From Malania oleifera (lineage: Eukaryota > Streptophyta > Magnoliopsida > Santalales > Ximeniaceae): a stretch of 64,000 nt of DNA. Shown one piece after another: positions 43,901 to 54,600 of this stretch (position 1 is the first letter of the stretch; the number at the start of each line of letters is the position of its first letter). The DNA lies in NCBI RefSeq assembly GCF_029873635.1, contig NC_080421.1, positions 3,286,001-3,350,000 of the forward strand, written 5' to 3'. A program made the translations under genes and the position numbers. The notes below the pieces were generated by a model. That model did no database searches. It worked only from the letters and a program-made list of their open reading frames with translations, and was not told where the DNA came from.

Positions 43901-46900
43901 TGAAGCACTTCTCCATTTTACCCAACCTGCTTTAACTCTATGCATTACATCATCTTCAATTTCTCCTTCAGCTTGCATAATAGATCCAAGGTATTGAAAT
44001 CTACAAGTGCTATTTATTTCTTCATCATCAAGTTTAACTTTGTCTCTAATATTTCTCCTATCATTACTAAAATTACATTTCATATATTTAGTTTTATTTC
44101 TACTTATCCTAAAACCTCTAGATTCCAAAGCTTCTCTCCATAATTCTAACTCAGCCTCTACTCTGTCCCTAGTTTCATCAATTAATACCCAAAATTATCC
44201 AAATCTCAAACCGAACCGAACTTGTATATTAACCGAACCGACCGAACTCGGTCGGTTAATTCGGTTAAACCCGAATTATGCTCACCCCTAAGCACGACCC
44301 TGCTAGGACCCCATTCATTTGTATGAACTAACATAAAAGGGCTTGCAACCCATTTATTGACCTAGGAAATGAAAGAAACACAATGGTGCTTTCCCAACTG
44401 ACAAGGCTCACAATCAAGACTAGACATAGAACTCAAACAAGGAACAAGACATTTTAACTTTTCCAATTAAGGACGACCAAAGCAACATTGAATTTGGAAA
44501 GGTGTGGCAGCAGTAGTGCAAGTGGTAGAGGGAGATAGCGGCTCAAAGTGATAAGAGTCCACCAACTTCATGCCCTCCACTAGTCGTCTTCCTCATCTTC
44601 AAATCTTGAATAACCACAGAATCAAGGAAGAATGTCATTGGACAATTCATGGATTTAGTAATTTTGCTAATGAACATAAGATTGAAAGGAAATTTGGGAA
44701 TATATAAAACCAAAGGAAGTGATAGAAGAAGTGGGATTTACAGTCCCAATTCCCTTGACTGTAGTAATAGATCCATCAGCAAGAGTAACACAAGGTAAAA
44801 TTTGCAGGATGTTGAAGAGGGGAGTAAAAGCTAGGTATACCTTTGAATCTTTGATATGATCAGTGGCAGCGGAGTCTATGATCCAAGGACTAGGATGAAA
44901 AGTACTGGATGACATGCATAGATTGGGAAGAGAAGCTTGTTGTGATGCTTTATGCTGTTGGAACTTGGAATACTCTTCCTCTGACATAGAGACAGTACGT
45001 TACCCCCACTCGACCCCAAAGGTGAGGAGTTGGTGGTGGCTGCATTGGCTGCCCACAAAGGTGTGAAGTCAGTGGTGGCTGCATTGGCGACACATGAAGG
45101 TGTGCCTTTGAAGATCCCAACACTGCGATAACTTTTGTGGTTGTTTGGTAGAGAAATAGAATCACTCTATGTAGCAAAGGCTGTCCTCTCAGAGCCAGTT
45201 GCAAGAATAGGAGAATGTGTGCTAAAGGAAGCACAAGGACACGAGAATAAACATGAGCAAATGATGGCAGCTTGGCACTACTGAGTATCTGGGACCGAGC
45301 TGCCTCAAACTCAGGAAGAACTGTCATCTGGTCCCTCTGTTTCTGCATCTCACGAACATCGGCAGTTGTAAGTTGCATGACGTTAAGCTCCTCATAAATA
45401 CGCTTCATCTTTCCAAAATAATCTGCAATGCTTCTTTCGCCTTGTTGTAACTGAAAATACGCCTAGTATAATTCATGCATACTTGTAATGTTACTAGAGT
45501 AAAGAAGTTTGACATAATCCTAAATTTCCTTGGTCATATCCGTGCAATCTGTGGCTCCATCGAATTCCATAAAAGGGAAACAATAAAGGCATCTTCCTAA
45601 ACCCACATGTCTTTTCTCTTCTTATCAGAAGACTCGAATTGGAGCAAGTGGTCATATTTCCCTAATCCTGCTAAATAAATCCAAACAGCTTTAGACCAGT
45701 GAACATAGTTCTTTCCATCCAACTTTTGAGTCGTTATTTGCAGCAGTGATGTAGGGAACAACTTTTTGGGATTCATAGATTCCATCCCAACACTCACAAA
45801 TCAGTAATCACACCAAAAACAAGAAGAACAATCAAAACTAATCGGGACAATCACAAAATATGTGAAGCACCGACGCAACCACAGTCAAGGTGAACAACTC
45901 ACCGACGGATATAGCACTGCAACAGCCTCACATCTGAACATACGAACTCTGCCATGGCTCCAAAAAACTCACAAGGAAGCCTTCACAAACCTTGAACAGA
46001 AATTAATGGAATACTGCGAGTGCATGGTTGATAAAGGTTGAATTTTTGAGCAAAAAACTGGCAGCTTAATAATATAGTCTAAAGAAGGAATTGAAGCATG
46101 GCAGAAGAAACAAAAAACGAAAAAACATGGCCAGAACTGCTCTCACGTGCCGGCATGTGGGGTTGGCCCTGGTGGCATTTGGCTGGTGCGTGGAGGGCCC
46201 TCCGGCGATGGAGTTTTGTGGAGTGGGTCGTTGGGGGGGGGGGGGGGTGTCTGATTATAGGTATATGGTTGGTTTTGTGATTTAGTATGGGATGGAGGTG
46301 GATTAGGGAAGAACAGACGTGAGAATGGTGTTTTCTGGCGACGTCTGAGGGAAATAGGGTTTAGATAGGATCATGCTCTGATACCATGTTAACAGAGATG
46401 GAGTCCTGTGGGATATGTCGGTAAGCATTCATCTATAAACTGGATTTTTTTTTGGCTGAGGTTAGAGAGGGAATAGGTATTTAGAGAGAACAGGAAATTC
46501 CCTTGTTAGATACACTGGTTTTGTAGTTTGGAAGTTTGCAAATTTCTTTAAAATAGTTGCTACTCACAATTTCGTTAATGGGTGATACATCAATACTAAA
46601 TTTTGTTGCTACTCACAATTTGTGATTGGTACACTGGTTAGTAGTTTAAAAGTTAGCAAATTTCTTTAAAATAGTGTCAATGCAAAATCTTTGATCCTTT
46701 TAGTTATAGCTCTTGATGTTTATAATTTCTGCATAGGTTGCATATTTTGGGTTGAAAATGTCTGCAGTTCAAACCAATGATGTTACATAATGCCCTCTAT
46801 TCATGCTTCCAGGACTTGAAAGACCTCCAAATAAAAGCAGATATGATTAAGAGACTGATGGAACGTCGTTACAGGGTTAAGGTATTTACCATCTTCTCTG

Positions 46901-48865
46901 GGAAATATACTCTGCTTGTTCATTTCCTATTTTGTTTAGTTTATGTTTGATTTCTTTCCATGTTATCCTATTATATCATGGGAAATTTTCAAATGGAGAC
47001 CATCTGTTCACATTTTATGTTTTGTAATAAATGTACTTGCTAGAAGTCCTCTAGGACACATCCCAATCATTAGAGCTTGACTTCTAGGTTGGAGGTCTTG
47101 GGTTGCAATCTTGGTGGGGTTGGGAAGAGGTATGGGATGGGAGATAGGTCATAGATTACTTCCTGTTGTGTAACCCAAGCCGACTTCCATTATATGTACT
47201 ATGTAATCAATGTATGTGCTGGTTGACTATGGCTGAGTATCTAATGTACTTGCCATATAAACTCTGTTATTTATGTGCCCTGATATGCAGTTCAATTTCA
47301 AAATTTTCAAATTTTAAAATGACAGCTTTACTTGTGTGTGTCTTACATGAGGGAGATTTATCTCTAGGGTAAGGCAACTTGGAGGATCCTCTCTTCTTTT
47401 TATTCTATTTGGAGCCTCTCAATTGTTTGGAAGGAAGTTGCTCATGAAAGCAGTTGTTAATACATTAAAAAATGTTATTAAATACAGCAATGGAACATAT
47501 ACTTATTTGTATGCAAATTGATACATGTATCCTGTATGTACTTAGAACACTCATGATACCTGGTCTTTATACCTTGGTTTGTCTAAAAATTTGTAGTATG
47601 TGTATGTACTATGTCCTCTCTCTCCTCCTATCAAGGATATAAAAAATTAACTCATCTTCTTGGATCTGAAACAGTGTACAGCTGTGGGTACTGAAGATCA
47701 AGATTTGGGAGAACTGTTATCTCGTCTTGCTGCTCTGGTACCACCATATCCTTTCGTTTTCGCAGTTTTCTTTGAGCTGTTTATATATGTATGTTGGTAT
47801 GTGCTGTCTTTTTCACGTTGTACCATAAACAACCTTTGGCAGATTGAAGATGTTTCCTTTGTGGAAAGTGGGCCTTGGGTGGAGAAAAAACAAGCATATA
47901 TGGTAGTCAGGCATATCAAGTTTGGCCCCTCAAAGAAAGGTGCTGGAAAAAAGGCTTCCAAAGCTGTGGGAGCTACAAGTTTGCCACCTAACACAAGCCT
48001 CTCCTCTCAAAGTGCCGAATGTTCCGAAGAAGATTTGAGCCCAGCAGAATCTGAATCGGAAACCGAAGACAATTATCTTTATGATGATGATGATGCCCCT
48101 GTTTCTGCTGCAGGAATGCCAGATGAAAAGCATGAATCAAACCAGACCTCCTGGTCAGTTTCTAATGCAGGTGATGATTTTGATCAAGTGTTCGACATCA
48201 GTAGTGGGGCTAACGACAGAGAAAAGACTGGAAATTTTTATGGTGAACAAAAGAATGATGGAGCAGTAACGCCATCCTCTCCAGCAGACCTTTTGCACCG
48301 CAGACTGGAACTTGATTCCACCAGAGCTCAGAGAGTTCCCGCCTTCTCATCTGAGCCTCCACGTGGGGCTGAAAATAGGTACAGAAGAAGGGAACCCAGC
48401 AATAGAATTCCTGCGACAAAGCCTATGGACAATGCAGCTTCGTCTGCAAATGAACCTGCAAGTTTAGAGCCTCAGTTCCTAAACCAGGGAAAACAACTGT
48501 TAGATTTGAATGGTTCTCCCTCAACGGGAGATACAAAGCGACTTAGAACCAATTCCCCTGCATTCCAAAACTCGAGACTTCCTAATGAGATTCCTAGTCG
48601 AGGACCATCTCATCCTGGCACTCCCAGTTCATCAGCATCCGGTTATGGGATTTTTAGTGTTCCAAAGGCCAATGGCACCGGGAGACAAGGTATTGCCTCA
48701 GATGTCAATATGGACAAAGAAAGAAGCACAGATTTTGGGAGGGATCCTAGCCCCAGACGGGTGCCAGAAAATTTGAGCTTACCCTCCCCAAAGTCGAACG
48801 AGCCCCAAGGGAAGTGGGGAATATTCAGTAGAGATGGTAACGTCCAACCTAAGGTGCAAAGGTAA
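37936..48865 (+). CDS. IF3-1: Mitochondrial translation initiation factor IF-3, 3' part (four exons)
   Basis: Exons 37936-37992, 46813-46881, 47675-47737 and 47843-48865 are bounded by GT-AG introns, all phase 0. The first three give [42 protein letters not shown] and [21 protein letters not shown]. The last opens [20 protein letters not shown]. This is the IF3 C-terminal domain, which binds the small ribosomal subunit and helps select the initiator tRNA. The spacing and the [11 protein letters not shown] ending match the plant mitochondrial type. The last exon adds an acidic, serine/proline-rich tail of about 300 residues ending at TAA 48863. The transit peptide and IF3 N-terminal domain should lie upstream but were not found. 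The first intron is 8.8 kb and full of antisense transposons. The gene assignment is good; whether the locus is complete is open. Confidence 0.8.
37993..38494. other. IF3 intron, left part, with small MITE-like inverted repeat
   Basis: 'catgtttggtacatagaaat' near 38192 and 'attccacaaaccaaatgtg' near 38292 form an imperfect inverted pair enclosing about 120 bp with GAATA/ATTCC repeats, resembling a small MITE. Otherwise plain intron. Confidence 0.35.
38495..38649 (-). repeat. Probable short 3' LTR of the copia element
   Basis: Begins TGTTAAGATTTG on the plus strand and ends before the reverse complement of a polypurine tract (gatggggaga). On the minus strand it includes TATAAATA followed by a 'gagggagaga' leader, as LTR promoters do. 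Confidence 0.5.
39393..40089. mobile_element. TIR element (MITE-like) inside copia pol
   Basis: It has perfect 13-bp terminal inverted repeats, GGTCTTAAATTTC at the left and GAAATTTAAGACC at the right. The interior is rich in 'gaaatttc' words on both strands. Copia coding sequence stops at its left edge and resumes at its right edge, so it is a clean insertion. No transposase frame; no certain target duplication. Confidence 0.7.
40631..41948. mobile_element. Non-autonomous TIR DNA transposon inside copia pol
   Basis: Ends CATAGTAGTCAAAGC and, inverted, CATAGTAGTTAAAAGC give terminal repeats of about 16 bp. Subterminal stretches rich in 'gaggcgca' and 'tgaggc' words are also inverted. Copia reverse-transcriptase sequence continues on both sides. 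The interior has a GAA-rich tract (41215-41400) and an imperfect repeated 'tcgaagacgaa...ctgctggttcga' segment (41420-41690). No transposase was recognised; superfamily undetermined. Confidence 0.6.
43195..43202 (+). repeat. Left target duplication of hAT element
   Basis: agcacgac, repeated exactly at 44291-44298 with copia sequence on both sides. Confidence 0.85.
43203..44290. mobile_element. hAT-type element with 8-bp target duplication, inside copia integrase
   Basis: It starts TAGGGGTGTGCA and ends with the inverse of TAGGGGTGAGCA, and is flanked by the perfect 8-bp duplication agcacgac (43195-43202 and 44291-44298). Subterminal 'ttcggttaa/ttaaccgaa' words form inverted arms. An 8-bp duplication and this terminus fit the hAT superfamily. 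It is non-autonomous, with no transposase. Its centre is occupied by a LINE fragment. Confidence 0.82.
43390..44190 (-). mobile_element. RTE-type LINE, 5'-truncated, inside the hAT element
   Basis: The minus-strand frame (43424-44128) is the C-terminal part of an RTE-clade reverse transcriptase. It shows [70 protein letters not shown] and [11 protein letters not shown]. The 3' end carries a simple (TTG)n-type tail (ACAACAACAACAA on plus at 43390-43406) instead of poly(A), normal for RTE. The reading frame is open over 234 residues but the endonuclease and RT core are missing, so it is a dead 5'-truncated copy. The open frame suggests moderate age. Confidence 0.85.
46389..46812. other. IF3 intron between copia end and second visible exon
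   Basis: Directly after the copia primer site lies TGTTAACAGAGATGG, the likely start of the right LTR, but it does not match the left LTR. The repeated phrase 'gctactcacaatttcgttaatg/gctactcacaatttgtg' near 46558 and 46609 is a small imperfect duplication. No exon seen. Confidence 0.4.
47047..47195 (+). mobile_element. SINE copy (tRNA-derived), in IF3 intron
   Basis: Shares the sequence order 'cctaggaca...attag.gcttg.cttc..ggaggtcttgggtt' and the later 'gggatgggagat' and 'tgtgtaaccc..gcc' blocks with the SINE at 53445. More diverged, with no clear target duplication. Confidence 0.6.
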
Positions 48866-49200
48866 GAATTTGCAATGGCTAGTTGGCTGGATATCTGCTG
48901 AATTGCACCCTAGATCCTTGGAGAAAATTCCTGTACTTGGGCAACCTTTCCCACTTCCCAAACAGTTTTGGTTAAAAGATTTTCCAAGCATGTATTACGC
49001 TATTACTTGGCATACGGTTTGGGGAATTTGGTGACGAGAATCCTATATATGAGAATAGGAGGCCAGTTCCTAATTAATTTAAGGTTATGAAAGAAAGAAC
49101 AATTATGTATTTTGTGATTGCTTTGTGGAAATAAAATATTAGATTCATTGAAAATTCTAGCAGAGGGATAAATATACTGGGAATTGTTGTATTGTTCTTC
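48866..49200 (+). other. Probable 3' UTR of IF3 gene
   Basis: AATAAA at 49130-49135, about 265 bp after the stop, with AT-rich sequence around it. Note that the stop codon overlaps a splice-donor-like GTAAGA. Confidence 0.5.
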
Positions 49201-51000
49201 CTATTCTTATTGTAATTGAGATATTTATATATGGATGAGAATGAATAAGTGTTCTTGATGTTGAAGAATTAAATGATGAGTACTGGGGGACCCGCTAATG
49301 TGGAAGATAAACTTTGTCTAGGCAGAAGACTTAAATTACATGCCTTGACATGCAAGTCTTTCTCCTTTTCAAGTATTATATATATATATATATATATCAC
49401 CATTCATAGGCACCCTACCATAGCCTACTCAGATAAGCCACAAGATGGAAGAGTTCTTCATTTCCTACGCATGCCTTCTTTTCTACATTTGTTTTCATCA
49501 AATGCATAAAAATGAAAAAAAAAAAAGAAAAAGATGGGATAATGATCCTGATTTGCTAGTAAGAACCAGCAAAATCACTATGGATTAACTCTACAATATC
49601 TTATCATTCGTGTGCATTATAGAATATTTGTCTTATCCTCTCACTGGCTATTATGAACACTCAAACCAAACTCGCACATCCCTTTGATCACAGAGATGCA
49701 AGAACCAATCTGAGGTTTCAACTATTTTTTATCTTTTTTTCACAAAATTTGCCTCCAGCGTGATAGGGCGACGCCAAAAAGCCGTCAAGTGCAAGAACAC
49801 TTATGTTTTTTTGGCTTCCTCTTTCACTTGAATTTCAAAATTTAGCTACGTATCCTTTGGACCCTTTGGCCACTTGAAAGTGGATTCAATCCATTGACAC
49901 AAAAGATTTTGAGCCTTTGCTCTAACCAGCTGAACTACTTGAACTTTTTTATAATTTATTTATTTTTAAATAATAATTCATTTGAAATGTTTACTTCATA
50001 TTGTGCTTTAGATAATAGCCAAATTACTAAGGAAGGTGTATATAAAGGCCACATGAAACAATTATTCTTAACAATCCTCTTTATCTTCAGTCACAATTTA
50101 TTTAAACTCAAATTCATTGCCAATTTTTTCACAATAAAATGATAACTAAAAATGATTTCACATTTTGATTAAAAATTAATTCGTTGGTTGTATTATTTTT
50201 CGAATTCTTCCGTCTCATATACATGTACATGCACATATTATTCACTAAACAAATTTTAACAGTTTGCGCTCGTTTTTTTTTTTTTTTTTTCACTCATCAT
50301 AATTTAAAAGCTCATAAAATTATTTACATAGTCCACACCTGACAAACTATCTTTTTTTTATTGAAATCAGACATTAATTTCATAGGTTTTACATCACCAA
50401 ATATGACATTATTTTTCGCTTACAAAATTTATTTTACATTTAGTACTAATAAGAAAGGGGATTTTTGAAATCCTACAATTTATTTATAATTGATCGTTAA
50501 TTCATTATATGATTTATGTAAAAGGATATAACAGTAAAAGATTTCAAAGCAAAAGATAGAAAAGATTTCAAATTCAGTTAATACTTGCGTAGCGTTTGCC
50601 ATGATTATTATTATTATTATTAATTGAAAAAAATGGCATTATTTTTTAGTATATAATTGTAACATTGAAAAATAAAAACTACATTAATACACAATTAATT
50701 CCAAAAAATAATTTTAATTTTAAATTCTTCAAATATAAAATTTATAATTTTTCATAATTTCATAATTTTTAATTTTTAATTTTTAAATATTATGTTTGGA
50801 ATGATTTGGGTATAGTGTAGGAATAAAATCAAATTGAATTTATCAATTTATTTATATATATATATATTCTTTATTAATCATTTTATTTTGTTTCGTTTTG
50901 CCCCATCGCGTTCCATCATTCAACCCGATTCGAGTAACCGACCCGGAGACCCGATAGCCGCATACCATACCGGATCAGTCTCCTACGTGTCAAATTCGAA
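49201..51000. other. Intergenic AT-rich DNA between IF3 and RBM39-like genes
   Basis: Contains a (TA)n run near 49378-49397, poly(T) near 50273-50290 and a short TTA run near 50605-50622. No frame or element is convincing. The right end should contain the RBM39-like promoter, but no clear TATA box in a suitable place was seen. Confidence 0.5.
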
Positions 51001-51155
51001 GTCTCCGACTCTCCTGCCCTAAACCTCCCCCTTCCTTCGTAAGCTGGGCCATTTCTGCTCCGAGCAGGCAAACCTTGCAGCAACCTGCAACTTCGAATCC
51101 GCTCTACTAACTCTTCCAATTCCGTCTTCGTTCGAAGCCTTCTCCATTCCTCGAG

Positions 51156-51564
51156 GTAATCTCTCGCATTTGCGTTAAAACTTCCTTTAATTAAATTTAA
51201 GTGAGTTTGTTTCTGTGTTGTTTTTTGTCTTCGTTTTGTTTTTCTCATACAAAGGTTTGCGGATTTCGATCGCGTAGTTGATTCTTTCTCTGTTTGTTTT
51301 GGCGGAAAATATCCCTGGGGGTATTTTCGAGAATAGAACATCAAACTTTGATTGTTAAATAGGTTTGCTATCCCGAAGGAGAAGTAATGTTAATTGGTGC
51401 GTTTTTTAGTTTTTCCATGGGGAAAGTGTTCAGTAAACTATTCTTTATCGAAACAAAAAGAGATATAGGGTTTTGAAATTTAATATAGTATTTATTTGAA
51501 TAAGTAAGATTCTGAATTTGAGTTTTTTCCCCCCTTCTTTTTGGTGGTCTTGTTCATTCTTCAG
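51156..51564 (+). other. Probable 5' UTR intron of RBM39-like gene
   Basis: Donor cctcgag|gtaatc and acceptor cattcttcag|aag enclose a T-rich 409-bp sequence upstream of the start codon. Introns in the 5' leader are common in plant SR-type genes. Confidence 0.5.
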
Positions 51565-51604
51565 AAGTAGGTAGGTTTGGCTATTTGGTTTGAAGAAGTG
51601 CTCG

Positions 51605-54600
51605 ATGGATTTTGACGAGTATGACTATTTGGAGAAGACGGTGGAAAATCCAGAGTTGCAAAAGGTGAAGGAAACTGCAAATGGTGTTGATGATGCTGTG
51701 AAATCTGGCAATAAGGAGCGCACAAGGAGCTCAAGGCATCGGAGTGATGAGAATGACAGTGATTTGGATCATCGATCCAAGCGGGTGAAGTCTGGGGATG
51801 AGCCACGTGATCTTGAAAGGCATAGAGAGAGGGGTTCATCACACCACCGCTCGTCGCCAAGAGAAGGAGAGAGGAATGAGAAGGATAGGCGCAGGAGTAG
51901 CCGTGAACACAGGGAAAGGGATAGGGATAAGGATAGAGAGGAGAGGAATGGGAGGGGCAGAGACAGAGACAGAGACAGAGAGAGGGAACGGGATCGGGAT
52001 CGTGATCGTGATCGGGACAGACGAGAGCGGAACCGTGAAAGTGAGAGAGAAAAAGACCATGAGAGGGACAGGGACAAGGAAAGAGAGCCTGAACAATCAC
52101 GCCGAAGCAGAAGCCGTTCACAAAGACATCACAGTCATGATGATAGAGAAAGGGAAGGGAGTCGAGACAGGGTGTCTAAAGAAACAGAGAGGGAGAGAGT
52201 GTTGAGGGAACCAGAAAGAGAAACCAGGTATTATATGTTTCTTTGTACACTCATTTTGAATTTGAAGCTAATACATAAAAGTATGAAATTAATCTTGAAT
52301 GGTTTGCATATGTCAATTGTATAGTCATATTCTTCTTTGTCTCATCATCATCCTTAGTTTACTTCAACTCAGTTTTGCCCTGAAATTTTCATGTGATTAC
52401 TGATTAATTGGTTGATTAAAAAATGAGTTTGCTACTTGCTATTTATTGTTTTATATGGAGTTAAATGAAATGAATCAGTTGTTGGTTGCATTGGCTTTCA
52501 TGGGTCCATATTGGTTTTGTATGAAGCTGCAATGTATTTCAACAAAGCTTGAATGGTTGATGACTTGTGAAACACAGTTCTCATCAAATTTAACATTTCC
52601 AGCAAACTACTCTTGGAAAAAAGCATTATGATAATTACACAAAAAGGAGATGTTCTCTGGTCTTAGGCATATCATATCTTGTCCCAGTGCATTTTGCATA
52701 ATGTTTGGTTTGTATAACTTGAGTCCTGAAGTAAATAATTTAATTGTGTAATTTTATTTATTACAATTTTTGAAAATTTAAACATTTGTTTGAATCCATG
52801 GATTTCTCTTTGAATTGCTTTTCTTCTGAAAAATGGGTAGGCTGCTGATGGAATTCTGATGTGCTCAAATAGGTATCCTTTTACTTGGTGATTTTGCTGT
52901 GAACCATTGGGTTGGAGGGTTTAAAGCAAGTCTGCTCTTAATTTGTAGGCTCAAATTTGTATCAATGAATCAAGTGCACTCCTAAAATGATGTTGAAAAG
53001 ATAATGCAGAAATTGTTGTGGAAAGTTGACAAGGTTTAAATGGCCTTCTTTGTGTGAAAGCCTTTCATTGGAAACTGTCTTGATTACATGCACACACACA
53101 TGCATGTTGTTGGATTCCTGGTTGTGTAGATTGTGTTGGAGATTCAATTTTGAGGTGAAGAATTTATGGGAAACTTTTCTGGTAAATTATGGTATATAAG
53201 ATGTTGGGTACCATGATGCATTGGCGATTTATCCATGGAGCCTTGATTAAATTATTGGCTTCTTGGAAGTAGTGTATAATCATAGTTGTATGTTTGGTCT
53301 TCCACTACTTGTTTGTGTAATTGGAAGTTAACATTGGCCCCTTTAAGATGTCAAGTCTGATGACTGTTCTAGCTGGTTGGGACCAATAATAACCAGAACC
53401 ATTGGAACTTGTGGAATTATCTATGCATAGATATGGGTGTATGGCCTCCTAGGAGACACCCTAGTGATTAAGCCTTGGGACTTCCTTGGAGGTCTTGGGT
53501 TTGAATCCTAGGAGTGGCGAGGGATGGGAGATGTGCTACCTCCAATTGTGTAGCCTAGGCCTAGTGTGGGTCTCAATTGACCAGAAAAAAAAAGATGTGG
53601 GTGCATGGTTTCTGGTTGTTGATGTGATTTACATTTAGTTTGGACTTTGGAAGGACTCTGGGGCAATTGATAATTTGATACAGATAAAAATATGCCAATG
53701 AAAACCAAAAACGAATGCGAAAAATTACAAACTGTTACTAAATGAAATTATGCACTTAATTGAATGCATGTTCATTTTCGTTGTTGGATAAAAATAAATA
53801 AAAAATTTATTCAATCACCATTTAGTTTTCCTCTATCTAGCACTAAGCAATTTAACTATACCACTATTAAACCTTGATAATTAAATATTAGAAATAAATT
53901 TAAAATTTTAATCAATTAAAATATAATAAGGATAATGAAAAATGTAAAAGAGTACAAATTTAAAGATAATTGTAATAAAAAATAGGAATTAATTGCTCGA
54001 TGAATATATTTCTAAACTCAATCATTAGCATTCCTGGAGCAACCCTATTGTATATGAAGGTTGAAAAATTGTGAAATATTTTTGGGACGATTTTCTTATA
54101 TTTTCTAATATTTGGAAATTTTAGAAATATTGTTATTTATTAATTATTATTCTAAATTCATGTGGTAAATTTATTTTAATTTGTATCCATTAAAAACATT
54201 GTCTACACAGTGATTTATGAGTTGCCCCAACAAATAAAAGCCAGAAATTTGGCTTTTAGTTGTTGCCACAGCAGTTGAAAGCCTGAAACCAACAGCAGAA
54301 ATTGAAAACTAGTAATCCAGACAAACACGTTGCCACAAATTATTTTTGTTTTTTTGGTTTAAAATTGTAGTACAATTAGTGCAGAAACCAAAATGATACC
54401 AAACAGCCCCTTCGCTTTTCAATTGGTCAAATATGAATTCTGGTCATGCAAAGATTATGTTTCTTTGGTAACGTATGCTTTGATGGTTGGCCCTTTTGCG
54501 AAGCCCTGTCACCCTCCAACAATTTTTTTTGGCCTTGATCCTCTAATCAATCCAAATTGATGAAGGTCGTCTTTTTGACGTGGAATACATCTGATTGAAA

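Larger units (their letters stand above)
38495..46388 (-). mobile_element. Ty1/copia element, antisense in IF3 intron, invaded by other elements
   Basis: Read on the minus strand from right to left it shows a primer site (TGGTATCAGAGCATG at about 46374-46388) and gag ([20 protein letters not shown] near 45740). Then come protease ([12 protein letters not shown] near 44880), integrase (about 44500-42550), RT ([12 protein letters not shown] and [15 protein letters not shown] near 40300-40470) and RNase H ([17 protein letters not shown] near 39030, [13 protein letters not shown] near 38880). A short LTR of about 155 bp with TATAAATA lies at 38495-38649 after the polypurine tract; its partner at the right end is not clearly matched. 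The element is old and broken in many places. Confidence 0.82.

Noticed and set aside
46224-46252. G-quadruplex regulatory element from the poly(G) run
   Set aside because: A single G run in decayed copia leader DNA; no conserved context, and homopolymer length is error-prone in assemblies.
51561-52205. Extra frames overlapping the RBM39-like first exon on both strands
   Set aside because: Low-complexity RD/RE coding sequence opens other frames; only the MDFDEY frame joins the RRM exons in phase.
53461-53520. tRNA gene
   Set aside because: A- and B-box-like words are present but no cloverleaf closes, and poly(A) plus target duplications mark a SINE.
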